Origin: Synergistota bacterium
GTDB taxonomy: Bacteria > Synergistota > Synergistia > Synergistales > Synergistaceae
Length of the DNA: 34,419 bases
Assembly (NCBI GenBank): GCA_023450745.1
Contig: JAEXGR010000009.1
Span: forward strand, 1-34,419
Reading direction: 5' to 3'
Part shown: positions 1 to 8,675 of the stretch, in pieces
Numbering within the stretch: position 1 is the first letter of the stretch
How the letters are laid out: each line of letters opens with the position of its first letter
Translations under genes and position numbers: made by a program
The notes under the pieces: model-generated
The model's database searches: none
Told to the model about the DNA's origin: nothing
Seen by the model: only the letters and a program-made list of their open reading frames with translations

Positions 1-872
1 TGCATGATATTGAGGATGTCGCCGAAGCCGGTCCCCTCAACGAGGGCAAAGACGACGGCGATGAAGATGCCGACCCAGAGGGCGGGCAGGGCGGGCTTGC
101 GCATCGCGGAGAGGACGATGACCGCGACAGGGGCGAGGAGCGATATCGGGCTGATCCAGAATTCCGCCGCGAGGAGGGCCTTGAGCGCCGCGATCTTCGA
201 GTAGTCAAGCTCTCCCTGCGCATAGCCGAAGCCGAGGAAGAGGGTGATGCAGACTACGATGATATACGTCGGTCCCGAGGTCCAGCACATCGCGCGGATA
301 TGCTGGAAGAGGTCCGTACCGGCGACGCCGGGGGCGAGGTTCGTCGTGTCCGAGAGGGGGGACATCTTGTCGCCGAAGTAGCCTCCGGAGATGATGATGC
401 CGACCGTCAGCGGCGCGGGAACGCCAAGGCCCATGGCGATGCCGAGAAGGGCGATGCCGACCGTTCCCGCCGTGCCCCAGGAGGTGCCGGTCGCCAGTGA
501 AACGACCGAGCAGATAAAGAGCGTGGCGAAGAGGAATATTGAAGGCGAAAGTATTGAGAGTCCGTAGTAGATCATGCTGGGGACGACGCCGCTGCAGATC
601 CACGTGCCGACGAGCGGCCCGACCGTGTAAAGGATAAGACAGGCCTGCATACCCACCATGATGCCGTCGATGACGCCCTTTTCAATCTTTGAATAAGGAT
701 TGCCGAGATAGAATACGCCTACCAGTCCGGCAAGAAGCGCGCCGAAGATGAGGATGATGTGAATGTCCGTCTCCCATACGAGGACCGCGGCGGCAATCAT
801 CGCCGCAACCGCGAGAAAAACCAGAATAGACAAGCCTAACGATGGTATTTTCGGTTCTTTTACCTGTTCCAT
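1..872 (-). CDS. NhaC-family Na+/H+ antiporter, 3' end cut by window
   Basis: Reading from the ATG at 872, frame-consistent translation runs to the window edge with no stop, giving about 290 residues. The product is strongly hydrophobic with many membrane helices. It carries the NhaC-type signature region ATGTSWGTAGTVGIALLGI and, further on, GGYFGDKMSPLSDTTNLAPG, where the Asp-Lys-Met-Ser-Pro-Leu-Ser-Asp-Thr stretch is typical of NhaC/arginine-ornithine-type antiporters of the IT superfamily. The family exchanges Na+ for H+, or sometimes malate/lactate, across the inner membrane. A ribosome site (AAAGGAGAG) sits about 10 bases upstream of the start. The C-terminal third is missing because it lies beyond base 1. 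The substrate cannot be fixed from the sequence. Confidence 0.85.
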   Translation of the reverse strand, partial: MEQVKEPKIPSLGLSILVFLAVAAMIAAAVLVWETDIHIILIFGALLAGLVGVFYLGNPYSKIEKGVIDGIMVGMQACLILYTVGPLVGTWICSGVVPSMIYYGLSILSPSIFLFATLFICSVVSLATGTSWGTAGTVGIALLGIAMGLGVPAPLTVGIIISGGYFGDKMSPLSDTTNLAPGVAGTDLFQHIRAMCWTSGPTYIIVVCITLFLGFGYAQGELDYSKIAALKALLAAEFWISPISLLAPVAVIVLSAMRKPALPALWVGIFIAVVFALVEGTGFGDILNIM

Positions 873-1162
873 AATAAAGCAACTCTCCTTTCATTTTGTG
901 AAGATAATGCGAAGACAAAGATAAAATATCAGCGTACTTTAGCTTTCAATAACCACCTCCACGGTGAATAATGATACGAAATATGTAACTGGAAAAACAG
1001 AAAACTGAGAATAAAAAAACTTTGCCCCAACCTACATCGATATTTTATAACTCTTCTATCTAGTTTGTCTATACTTCCGTACTATGAATACCATATATAC
1101 AATTGATATATCTTAACTATTTATATTTTTATGTTCACATTTCAAGCGGGCAAAAAAAATAG

Positions 1163-1191
1163 TTGAAGGTTCGGAGGTTTCACGCTAGAAT
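1163..1191 (+). promoter_or_regulatory. Sigma-70-type promoter of the ferredoxin gene
   Basis: TTGAAG (1163-1168) and TAGAAT (1186-1191) are separated by exactly 17 bases. The predicted transcript would begin near 1198, just before a short hairpin TGCGGGA/TCCCGCA (1201-1219), and leads into the ferredoxin ribosome site AAGGAGGA. The preceding stretch 873-1160 is AT-rich and contains no gene that I can see. Confidence 0.6.
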
Positions 1192-1259
1192 AGGACGGTA
1201 TGCGGGATGCGGTCCCGCAAGAACAAGGGAGTATATAAACTGAAGGAGGACTTCTTACT

Positions 1260-1433
1260 ATGGCTAAAGCAACAGTTGATCAGTCAGTTTGCGTGGGCTG
1301 CGAGGCCTGCACGGGCGTATGCCCCACATCGGCGATATCAATGAACGACGGCAAAGCGCTCGTTGACGGCGACACCTGCGTGGAGTGCGGCGCCTGCGTA
1401 GCAACCTGCCCTGTAAGCGCGATTTCCCTGTAA
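1260..1433 (+). CDS. 2[4Fe-4S] ferredoxin (clostridial type)
   Basis: A 57-residue protein with two classical cluster motifs: CVGCEACTGVCP (residues 11-22) and CVECGACVATCP (residues 40-51), each C-x2-C-x2-C-x3-C-P. The length and near-symmetric halves are those of bacterial 2[4Fe-4S] ferredoxins, soluble low-potential one-electron carriers used by pyruvate and 2-oxoacid oxidoreductases in anaerobes. The ATG follows AAGGAGGA by 8 bases. It has its own promoter upstream and its own terminator downstream, so it is a single-gene unit, as expected for an abundant general electron carrier. The partner enzymes are not in this window. Confidence 0.97.
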   Translation: MAKATVDQSVCVGCEACTGVCPTSAISMNDGKALVDGDTCVECGACVATCPVSAISL

Positions 1434-1460
1434 GTTTTACCTTACGGAAAAAAAAATAAA

Positions 1461-1497
1461 AAACAGGCCGGAGCAAAGACTTCGGCCTGTTTTTTAT
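1461..1497 (+). terminator. Intrinsic terminator, ferredoxin 3' end (bidirectional)
   Basis: AAACAGGCCG (1461-1470) and CGGCCTGTTT (1483-1492) form a perfect stem with a 12-base loop, followed by TTTTTATT. The A-run on the other side means it can also stop minus-strand transcription from the aldolase operon, which ends at 1520. Confidence 0.9.
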
Positions 1498-1519
1498 TCA
1501 ACCGGCCCGCTTTCGCGGC

Positions 1520-2161
1520 TCAGCGCTGGCCGTAGCGTCCCGCCACGTCGGCGGACACGCGGCCGGCCTCTTCCGCCGTGAGACACACGCCTCCGCCGCA
1601 GCTCTGCGTGAGGAAAAATATCTTTGCGAATATTTCAAGCATCCCGCACCGAAGCGCCGCCTCTTTAAGCGAGGAACCGACGCAGAGAACGCCGTGGTTC
1701 GCCAGCAGCACGCCGCCGCCGCTTCCCAGCGCGCTTACGGCGCTGCGCGCAAGTTCCGGCGTGCCGATCGGCGCGTATGCCGCGACGGGGACCTCCCCGC
1801 CGAACATCACCGCCTGATTGTCGGTCAGCACAGGCAGCGGCCGGCGCAGCGAAGCCGCCGCCGTCGCGTACACCGAATGCGTATGGACGACGGCGGCTAC
1901 ATCGGCGCGCGCCAAGTAAACGGCCCGGTGAAGCTCCCTCTCAATCGAGGGCCGGCGCGAGCCCTCAAGCACCTCGCCGTCAAGCGACAGCTTCGGCAAG
2001 TCTTCCGGCGCGAGCGCGGCGTAATCCATTCCGCTCGGCGTGATGACGAACCCCTTCGCGCAGCGGACGCTGAAATTTCCTCCCGTCCCCTGCACAAGCC
2101 CGTTTTCCAGCATTTCACGGGCCGCAGCGATGATATCGGCCCTGATCTCAAAATCAGTCAT
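1520..2161 (-). CDS. Class II aldolase (fuculose-phosphate aldolase/AraD family)
   Basis: A 213-residue protein of the zinc-dependent class II aldolase/epimerase fold. Visible signatures are the substrate-phosphate loop GTGGNFSVR (about residues 26-34), the catalytic Glu in SIERELHRAVY, the zinc ligands in VVHTHSVYA, and LLANHGVL with the third zinc His. These enzymes cleave or epimerise sugar phosphates such as L-fuculose-1-phosphate or L-ribulose-5-phosphate. The family also contains methylthioribulose-phosphate dehydratases, so the exact substrate is open. The ATG overlaps the end of the upstream MFS gene by 8 bases, implying translational coupling. It is the last gene of its apparent operon; the ferredoxin terminator lies just beyond. 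Confidence 0.88.
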   Translation of the reverse strand: MTDFEIRADIIAAAREMLENGLVQGTGGNFSVRCAKGFVITPSGMDYAALAPEDLPKLSLDGEVLEGSRRPSIERELHRAVYLARADVAAVVHTHSVYATAAASLRRPLPVLTDNQAVMFGGEVPVAAYAPIGTPELARSAVSALGSGGGVLLANHGVLCVGSSLKEAALRCGMLEIFAKIFFLTQSCGGGVCLTAEEAGRVSADVAGRYGQR

Positions 2162-3437
2162 AGTTCACCCTCGATAATTTTATTGTCAGCGGCAGCATCA
2201 GCAGATTGATAAAGGCCATGGAAAGGAAGATGGCGATGATCGACATGCCGGCGGCGATCATCAGCGCCGTCAGCGCCGCCGCCATCACCATCCCCAAAGA
2301 ATCTATGATGTTGAGCGAGGCGATGACGCGCGCCATGTGCGATTCAGGCGTCATCCGCTGCATCATCGCGTACATCGGCACGCTGTAGAGGCCGCCGCAG
2401 GCGGCGATCATGAACATCGAGAAGATTATCCCCGCCGACTGCGGCCCGCGGACGAACTGCCAGACCGATATCAGCTCGCGCCCCGCGGGCGCGGCGGCGC
2501 TGAATATATAGAGCGTTACGATAAACAGGCTCATCCCCACGAGGCTGTAGGAGAGGTATTTCCCCGACACGCGCCCTTTAAGCAGCTTGTTGCAGAAGGT
2601 CGCTCCCGCGCCGACGCCGATGGAGAAGATCACGAGAAAGAGGGTGGATACCTGCTCGTCGCCGCCGATCGTATCTTTGGCGAAGGAGGGAAACTGCGCG
2701 AGGAAGACCGAGCCGAGAAACCAAAACCAGCTGATGCCGATTATCGAGCGAAAGACGTTTTGGTTCGACAGCGGGTAGACGAGCATTTCCCAGGTGGAGC
2801 GAAAGAGATTGCGGTCGATTCGAAGCCCGGGAGAGGCCGGTTCGGCCGGCGGGATGAAGCGGCTCGCGGCGTATCCCGCGACGGCCACGCCGACGACGCC
2901 CGCCGAGATATAGTGGCGTCCCAGCGGCGAGAGGATGAAGAGGCCGCCGCAGAGGGTGCCGGTGAGGATCGCGATGTTCGTCCCCGCGTTCACGAGGCCG
3001 TTGCCGGCCACCAGCTCCTCGTCGTTGAGGTGCTGCGGCAGGATGCTGAACTTGAGCGGGCCGAAGAAGGTTGACTGCGTTCCCATGCAGAACAGCAGGA
3101 AGACCAGCCACCAGAGCTGCATCGTCTCGAAGGCCGCCGCCGTGAGGCACATGAGGATTATCTCCACCAGCTTGATGACGCGGATGAGAAACGACTTCTC
3201 GTATTTGTCGGCGAGCTGCCCCGCGAGCGAGGAGAAGAGGAAAAAGGGCAGGATGAAAAGCCCCGCCACCGCCGTGATCATGATCTGGGCGTTGACCTGA
3301 TATACTTGCGCAAGGCGGAAGGTGATGAGGATCACGAGCGCGCTTTTAAAGAGATTGTCGTTAAAGGCCCCGAGAAACTGGGTCAGAAAGAGCGGCAGGA
3401 AGCGGCGCTTCGTGAAGAGGGAGAATTGTGTTTTTAT
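2154..3437 (-). CDS. LplT-like MFS transporter, probable AUA start
   Basis: Multi-helix major facilitator protein. The first conserved block, FLPLFLTQFLGAFNDNLFKS, is the hallmark N-terminal sequence of the LplT/lysophospholipid-transporter branch; its members flip lysophospholipids across the inner membrane, often beside acyltransferases. The first ATG/GTG/TTG codon in frame (GTG, 3335) would delete this conserved first helix. The open frame continues upstream to a stop at 3459-3461 without any ATG, GTG or TTG. A good ribosome site (GGGAGG) places an AUA codon at 3435-3437 at ideal spacing, giving 427 residues beginning I-K-T-Q-F-S, the normal family length. AUA use, or a base error from AUG, is inference. 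It lies 14 bases after the glycosyltransferase stop and overlaps the aldolase start. Confidence 0.8.
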   Translation of the reverse strand: MKTQFSLFTKRRFLPLFLTQFLGAFNDNLFKSALVILITFRLAQVYQVNAQIMITAVAGLFILPFFLFSSLAGQLADKYEKSFLIRVIKLVEIILMCLTAAAFETMQLWWLVFLLFCMGTQSTFFGPLKFSILPQHLNDEELVAGNGLVNAGTNIAILTGTLCGGLFILSPLGRHYISAGVVGVAVAGYAASRFIPPAEPASPGLRIDRNLFRSTWEMLVYPLSNQNVFRSIIGISWFWFLGSVFLAQFPSFAKDTIGGDEQVSTLFLVIFSIGVGAGATFCNKLLKGRVSGKYLSYSLVGMSLFIVTLYIFSAAAPAGRELISVWQFVRGPQSAGIIFSMFMIAACGGLYSVPMYAMMQRMTPESHMARVIASLNIIDSLGMVMAAALTALMIAAGMSIIAIFLSMAFINLLMLPLTIKLSRVNYD

Positions 3438-3451
3438 AGCCCCTTCCTCCC

Positions 3452-4765
3452 TTAATCTTTAGGTTTCACGTCATCCAGCGAAATTCCGCGCGTGTGCTCC
3501 GTCTTTACCCACTTGCCCTGGTCCTTCGCGAGGAAGGCGGCTTTGAAGAGGATCGGTATCCAGGTGAGGCCGAACCAGAAATAGGCGAAGGTGTCTTTAA
3601 CGTAGCGCAGCGTGAATTTTTTTTCGTGCATCGAGGGGCCCGCGATGGCGCAGAGCAGGCAGAAGGCGATGATCGAGAATATCGGCAGGCCGAAAAACAG
3701 CGTCCACTCAAGCATCGACTGCGGGATGTCCGACGAGGGATAGAGCACCATGTTGTTTATCAGAGTAAAGGCCATGCCGGCGATCATGATGATGATCCCC
3801 AGGCACGACTTGGCGGGTGCGAGCAAGTAAAGGAAGAGGTCGAGATATTGCAGCCGGCGCGTCACGAAGAAGGCCTTCAGCGAATCCCAGCCGTAGTTCC
3901 AGAATACCCAGTAGTGCCCCTGCATCCAGCGCGTGCGCTGGCGTTTGGAGACGGCGATGTCCTGCGGCTTTTCGTCGTAGATCACCGCGGCGTCGTTCCA
4001 GTGGACGCGGCTGCCCGAAAGGATGAGGCGCGTCGACATCTCCAGATCCTCCGTGAGGCTCTGGAGGTTCCAGCCGATACGTTCCAGCGTCGCCGTGCGG
4101 ATGACGAGCCCCGTGCCGCCAAGCGTGCATGAGAGCCCCCAGAGGCCGCGCGCAAGCTGCCAGAAGCGGTTTGTAAACCAGTAGGCGAGCGCGTAGGAGC
4201 GCGTCAGCCAGTTATCGTCGGGGTTCTTCACATCGAGCACCCCCTGTATCGCCTCCGCCTCCGGATGGAGTTCCATGTAGTTGTTCATCGCCATCAGGAA
4301 GTTGTGGTCGGCGAGGTTGTCGGCGTCGAACATCGCGAGCGCGTCGTATTCCTCGAAGGAGATCTTCGTCAAAGCCCAGCGGACGTTCCAGGTCTTGCCG
4401 TTGTGCTCGTCGTCAAAGCGCTCGAGCGCCACGGCGCCGTTTGCGCGCGCGAGCGCCGCGGTGTTGTCGGTGCAGTTGTCGCAGGAGGCGTATACCTTAT
4501 AGCAATTCTTCGGGTAGTTCTGCCCCGCGAGGCTTTTGAGAAGCGGCACGATGACCATCGCCTCGTTGTGGGCGGGCACAAGCACCGCGAAACGGCGGTA
4601 CCGCTTCGCCTGCGGCATCTTTTTCTGGCTCCAGAAACCGCGCAGGCTGACGATTATCTGATATACGCCGTCGCACATCAGCGCGCCGAGCAGTGTATAG
4701 AGGACGAACTGGATCAGCCACCAGCCCCACCATATCAACCAATAGAAAAGTTCCGTCTTATCCAT
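3452..4765 (-). CDS. Membrane-bound family-2 glycosyltransferase
   Basis: A 437-residue processive-type GT2 enzyme. An N-terminal membrane helix rich in Trp is followed by the GT-A domain: LVPAHNEAMVI (nucleotide-sugar site), ASCDNCTDNT, the DxD-type MFDADN, LTEDLEMSTRL (TED catalytic base region) and the QRTRWMQGH (Q-x-x-R-W) acceptor motif. Three or more membrane helices follow. The D, DxD, TED, QxxRW order is that of cellulose/hyaluronan/OpgH-like synthases, so it probably polymerises or transfers a sugar across the inner membrane. Immediately upstream in the operon are two phosphoglycerol-transferase-like genes, suggesting a decorated extracytoplasmic glucan. The ATG is preceded by AGAGGTGG. 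The sugar specificity is not deducible. Confidence 0.9.
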   Translation of the reverse strand: MDKTELFYWLIWWGWWLIQFVLYTLLGALMCDGVYQIIVSLRGFWSQKKMPQAKRYRRFAVLVPAHNEAMVIVPLLKSLAGQNYPKNCYKVYASCDNCTDNTAALARANGAVALERFDDEHNGKTWNVRWALTKISFEEYDALAMFDADNLADHNFLMAMNNYMELHPEAEAIQGVLDVKNPDDNWLTRSYALAYWFTNRFWQLARGLWGLSCTLGGTGLVIRTATLERIGWNLQSLTEDLEMSTRLILSGSRVHWNDAAVIYDEKPQDIAVSKRQRTRWMQGHYWVFWNYGWDSLKAFFVTRRLQYLDLFLYLLAPAKSCLGIIIMIAGMAFTLINNMVLYPSSDIPQSMLEWTLFFGLPIFSIIAFCLLCAIAGPSMHEKKFTLRYVKDTFAYFWFGLTWIPILFKAAFLAKDQGKWVKTEHTRGISLDDVKPKD

Positions 4766-4845
4766 AATAAAGCCACCTCTGTCTTATTTTCACACATGCC
4801 GTAATCATACCCTCAGAGCGGGCGGATGACAACTTCCAAGCCGCG

Positions 4846-6756
4846 TTATCTTACGATGATTTTTTCCATCAGGTTCTTTTCCAGTATCAGGTCGTTATAT
4901 TTGAGCCGCCGCTCCACCTCGTCGGTCAATACGTCGTAGGCGGAACAATCTAGGCGTTCGCCGCTGCCCAGGTCGGTGGCGCGCCCGGCGGCGGGCTCCA
5001 CATAGACGTTTCCCTCGATATAGCTGCCGTTGCGGAAGATCACGGGGCCTCCGGCCTCTTTGCCCAGCAGATCGGCGCCGAAAGCGGTGCCGATATCTAA
5101 CCCCATCAAACCGGAGACCGTCGGCAGGATGTCCATCTGCCCGACGTTTTTCTCCACGACGCGCGGCGCCGCAGCCGTCTCCCGCGTGCGGAAAAAGAGC
5201 GGAACGCGCCGCGTCGCCTTCCACTCGGCGGCCTCTTCTATCTTCTTTCCAAGCAGCTTCTCCATATCCTTTTTGTAGGCGATCGGGATCGCCGGATGGT
5301 CGCCGTAGACGACGACCAAACTCTTGTCAAGCAGCCCCGCGCCTCTAAGTTTTTCGATAAAGACGCCGAACTGCCGGTCAAAGTAGTTTATCGAGAGCAG
5401 ATAATCGCCGATCAGCGTTCCCCGCAGCTCGGGAGGCAGCGGCAGCGTATCCCGCGGCAGCTCCGCGAAGTCGAAGGGGTGGTGGCTCGAAAGGGTGACG
5501 ATAAACCCATAGAAGGGCGTCTTCATCGCTTTGAATACTTCCAGCGCCCGCGAAAAAATCACCTCGTCGCTGAGGCCGAGACCAATCGCCTCGTCATCAG
5601 GAAAGGTATTCTGACTGTACTGCCGGTGGAACCAGAGCTTCGGATGCATCCGGTGGCAGTTCCAGAAGGCGCTGCGCGTGCCCTGCACGACGACGGCGCG
5701 CGCCCCCCGCCTGCGCATCGCGCGCGCGAGGGTATTGTAATCGTTGTCCGCGTAAAGCGTGTAGGCGGCGCCGAAGGCGGCGGGGAAAAGCCCGGTGTTG
5801 GCCATAAACTCCGCGTCCGAGCTGTTGCCGGCCGCCACCTGGCTCCAGGTGTTGGGAAAATAGAGGCATTCTTCTTTAAAACGGTTGAGGTTGGGCGTCA
5901 CGGGGACGCCGCCGATCTCAAGGTCCACGACGAAATACTGCAGCGCCTCGCACTGCACGAGGATGAGGTTCTTCGCGCGCGTCCCCCGGTGCGGCCCGGG
6001 GCGGCGGCGCTCAAACCAGCTTCCGATCTCGTCTATGGTCTCCTGCGACACGTTCTGCGGCTCCAGCGCCTTGCGCGCCAACGAAAAGAAGTCCCACCAG
6101 TGAAAGGTGGCGGTGCTGACCCAGGCGCAGACGGAGAGGCGGTCGTACATCGCGTTGATGATGTTCGGGCGGAACTTTTTGAGGTGCCAGACGGACATCC
6201 CCTGCGCCGCTACCGCAAGCAGGAAGACGGCGAGCAAAAGCAGCGCCTGCCGCCGCCGCTCTCTTTTAAATTCTACACGGAGCCTGCCGCCGCGCGTCAG
6301 CCAGACAAGGAGCGGGATGTCGGCGAAGATCAGAAAATCCCACGGTTTGAGCAGCGCCCAGATCGATTTCGCAATCAGCCCCGTCTGCGGCACCAGCATC
6401 AGGTCGTGAAAGATAAAGATGTCCGCATAGTAGCGGATAAACAGCCTGTCGGTCAGCACCAGCGCCGAGAGCAGCAGGTCCATGACGATAAGCGCCGCCG
6501 CGCGCCTGCGCGGCGCGAGAAACATCAGCGGCAGAAGCAGGCAGAGGATGGCGCCGAGCGAGGGAAGCGAAACGGCAAAAGCGCGCGCCGCGTGGCGCAG
6601 CGCGTGCATCGTCAGCACGCCGAAGGTGGGCCAGTTGAGCACGTCGGCGACGGCGTAGTCCACGGAGAAAAACTTGAGCCACACCGAGGCGGCGACGACC
6701 GCCGTGAACAGATATCCGCTGATGAAAACAGGCTTGTTTTTTGTGGGAAGAGACAT
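4846..6756 (-). CDS. LtaS/OpgB-like phosphoglycerol transferase (copy 2)
   Basis: A 636-residue inner-membrane protein with about five N-terminal helices and an extracytoplasmic sulfatase/alkaline-phosphatase-fold domain. Visible active-site parts are LILVQCEALQ (Glu metal ligand), GNSSDAEFMANTGLFP (nucleophile loop), TLSSHHPFDF (His) and VVYGDHPAIP (Asp-His metal ligands). Family enzymes move glycerol phosphate from phosphatidylglycerol to lipoteichoic acid or to periplasmic glucans. In LtaS the nucleophile is Thr in a K-T-S-D context; here the equivalent position is Ser. It is a tandem paralogue of the gene at 6771-8675, separated by 14 bases and in the same operon. In a diderm, OpgB-like glucan decoration is the more likely role. 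Confidence 0.85.
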   Translation of the reverse strand: MSLPTKNKPVFISGYLFTAVVAASVWLKFFSVDYAVADVLNWPTFGVLTMHALRHAARAFAVSLPSLGAILCLLLPLMFLAPRRRAAALIVMDLLLSALVLTDRLFIRYYADIFIFHDLMLVPQTGLIAKSIWALLKPWDFLIFADIPLLVWLTRGGRLRVEFKRERRRQALLLLAVFLLAVAAQGMSVWHLKKFRPNIINAMYDRLSVCAWVSTATFHWWDFFSLARKALEPQNVSQETIDEIGSWFERRRPGPHRGTRAKNLILVQCEALQYFVVDLEIGGVPVTPNLNRFKEECLYFPNTWSQVAAGNSSDAEFMANTGLFPAAFGAAYTLYADNDYNTLARAMRRRGARAVVVQGTRSAFWNCHRMHPKLWFHRQYSQNTFPDDEAIGLGLSDEVIFSRALEVFKAMKTPFYGFIVTLSSHHPFDFAELPRDTLPLPPELRGTLIGDYLLSINYFDRQFGVFIEKLRGAGLLDKSLVVVYGDHPAIPIAYKKDMEKLLGKKIEEAAEWKATRRVPLFFRTRETAAAPRVVEKNVGQMDILPTVSGLMGLDIGTAFGADLLGKEAGGPVIFRNGSYIEGNVYVEPAAGRATDLGSGERLDCSAYDVLTDEVERRLKYNDLILEKNLMEKIIVR

Positions 6757-6770
6757 CTGTTAACAATCAC

Positions 6771-8675
6771 CTATTTGCGCAAGATTTTCGGCATCAGATC
6801 ATATTCCAGTATTTTATCACTGACGTCAAGTATCTTGCGAACCTTTTCCGTCGTCTCCGCGTACGCCGCGTAATCGCGGGCCTCGCCGCTCTCGACGTGG
6901 ACGGCGCTCTTTTTTGCCGGTTCGACAAATATTTTCCCCACGACGTAGGAGCCGTTGCGGAAGATCACGGGAGCCTCTGCGGCGTCGAAGAGGTCGCTCC
7001 CCAGGCCGCTTTCAAAATCGACGCCCAGCAGCAGCGCGAGCGTGCGCGGGAGGTTGGCGAGCCCCAGGGCCATTTTCTGGTTCCAGGCGAGTTTCTTCAC
7101 GCCCGGCACGTTGATCACGAGGGGGACGCGCTGCACATAGCGCCAGTGATGGTCTTTGGCAAGATCTATTCCCAGCAGCCTGGACAGCGTCGGGGAATCC
7201 CAGCGGGGGATCGCGTTATGGTCGCCGTAGAGCGCGATGACGCATTTATCATAAAGCCCCGCCTTTTTCAATGCCTTGATAAAGGTCCCAAACTCACGGT
7301 CAAAGTAGTGAATTGCCGAGAGATAGCTGCCGACCACCGTGCCGTTGTATTCGCCGGTATCGAATTTGGCCTGGGCAAGCAGCTTCGGGAAGTTAAACGG
7401 ATAATGGCTCGTAAGCGTCACCATGAAAGAATAGAAGGGCTGCGGCTCCTTGGAGAGCATTTCAACAGACTGGCGGAAGAAGCTCTTGTCGCTGAGCCCC
7501 ATGCCGATCGCCTCGTCATTGACGTAATCCTTTTTGCTGACGAACCGCTCAAACCCCAGCGCGGGATACATGTGCCCCCTATTCCAGAAGCCCGCGCGGT
7601 CCCCGTGCATCGCGAGCGTCCGGTAGCCGTTGTCCAGCAGCGCTTTGGGGAACGCCGCGTAGCGGTTGCCCGCGAAGCGGGTATAGGCGACGCCGGAGGC
7701 CGCGGGGTAGAAAGAGGCGTTCGCCAAAAACTCGGCGTCGGAGCTGTTGCCCGAGCCCGTCTGGTTATAGGCGTCCGAAGCCAGCGAGGCCTCCTTTATA
7801 AAGGCGTTGAGGTTCGGCGTCACCTCCCGTCCCCCCACCTTGAGGCCAATGACGAAGCTTTGGAGAGACTCAACCTGGAGCACGATCAGGTTCCGCCCCT
7901 TAGCCACGCCGAATATCCCCTGCGGGCGGCGCTGCTTCGAGAGGTGTTCCTCGTACCATTCGCGGACATCCGCAAGCTCGGCCTCCGAAAGCGGGCGGCG
8001 GCCGGTCCGGTCGGTCAGCGTGTTCCAGCTGTCCGCCAGATGATAGGTCAGAGCGCCGACGTTGTTGCAGACCGCCGGACGGTCCCACATCGAGCGCAGG
8101 ACCCCCGGCACCTTTTTGCTGTAGCTGGCGATATGAAAGGCGACGACGCCGGCGGCCGCCGCAAAGAGCAAGAGGCTCCAGGCCGCGCGCCGGGATGTGA
8201 CCCGGTGAAAAAAGGGATGAACGGAGATGCGCCGAAAGATCCGGAAATAGCCGCAGAGCAGCGGGATGTCGATAAAATAGAGCAAGTCGCGCGGCGAGAA
8301 GAGCGCGAAGACCGACTCCGACACTTCGCCCACCTGCGTAGAGAGCCCGAGGTTATGGAAGGTGAAAAGGTCGGAATAATAGCGCATATGCAGGACGTCC
8401 GTTATCACCAGACCGGTCAGCAGAAAATCCAGCAGCAGCGCAAGAGGCAGCCGCCCCCGGCGCCAGAAGAGCGACACGAGAACGACGAGCGCCGCCGAGA
8501 TCGCCGCCGAGGCGGCGACGGAGAGCGGAAAGCGCACGACGAGCCGCGAAACCTCGTACTCAAGAAAATAAAACTTTATAAAGAGGGCGGCGGCCATAAA
8601 CGAGAAAAAGATCAGCTCGCGGTAGTCGCGCCCCGCCACGCGGTAGACAACCCTTGAATCCAGCAGGTGGTTCAT
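6771..8675 (-). CDS. LtaS/OpgB-like phosphoglycerol transferase (copy 1)
   Basis: A 634-residue paralogue of the following gene with the same architecture: membrane helices to about residue 200, then the sulfatase-fold catalytic domain. Motifs are LIVLQVESLQSF (Glu), GSGNSSDAEFLANASFYP (Ser at the nucleophile position), TLTSHYPFNF (His), CVIALYGDHNAIP (Asp-His) and a C-terminal VIFRNGSYVVGK shared with copy 2. Its start codon abuts the malQ stop with no gap, so it is translated in the same message. The two copies are clearly related but much diverged, suggesting different acceptors or an initiator/polymeriser pair, as in LtaP/LtaS. That division is inference. Confidence 0.85.
   Translation of the reverse strand: MNHLLDSRVVYRVAGRDYRELIFFSFMAAALFIKFYFLEYEVSRLVVRFPLSVAASAAISAALVVLVSLFWRRGRLPLALLLDFLLTGLVITDVLHMRYYSDLFTFHNLGLSTQVGEVSESVFALFSPRDLLYFIDIPLLCGYFRIFRRISVHPFFHRVTSRRAAWSLLLFAAAAGVVAFHIASYSKKVPGVLRSMWDRPAVCNNVGALTYHLADSWNTLTDRTGRRPLSEAELADVREWYEEHLSKQRRPQGIFGVAKGRNLIVLQVESLQSFVIGLKVGGREVTPNLNAFIKEASLASDAYNQTGSGNSSDAEFLANASFYPAASGVAYTRFAGNRYAAFPKALLDNGYRTLAMHGDRAGFWNRGHMYPALGFERFVSKKDYVNDEAIGMGLSDKSFFRQSVEMLSKEPQPFYSFMVTLTSHYPFNFPKLLAQAKFDTGEYNGTVVGSYLSAIHYFDREFGTFIKALKKAGLYDKCVIALYGDHNAIPRWDSPTLSRLLGIDLAKDHHWRYVQRVPLVINVPGVKKLAWNQKMALGLANLPRTLALLLGVDFESGLGSDLFDAAEAPVIFRNGSYVVGKIFVEPAKKSAVHVESGEARDYAAYAETTEKVRKILDVSDKILEYDLMPKILRK

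Noticed and set aside
873..1160. A gene in the AT-rich gap before the ferredoxin
   Set aside because: No frame with a ribosome site and coding character was found; only promoter-like AT-rich sequence is visible.
5296..8657. Long plus-strand frames opposite the two phosphoglycerol-transferase genes
   Set aside because: They are Arg/Val/His-rich shadows of clear genes with conserved catalytic motifs on the minus strand.
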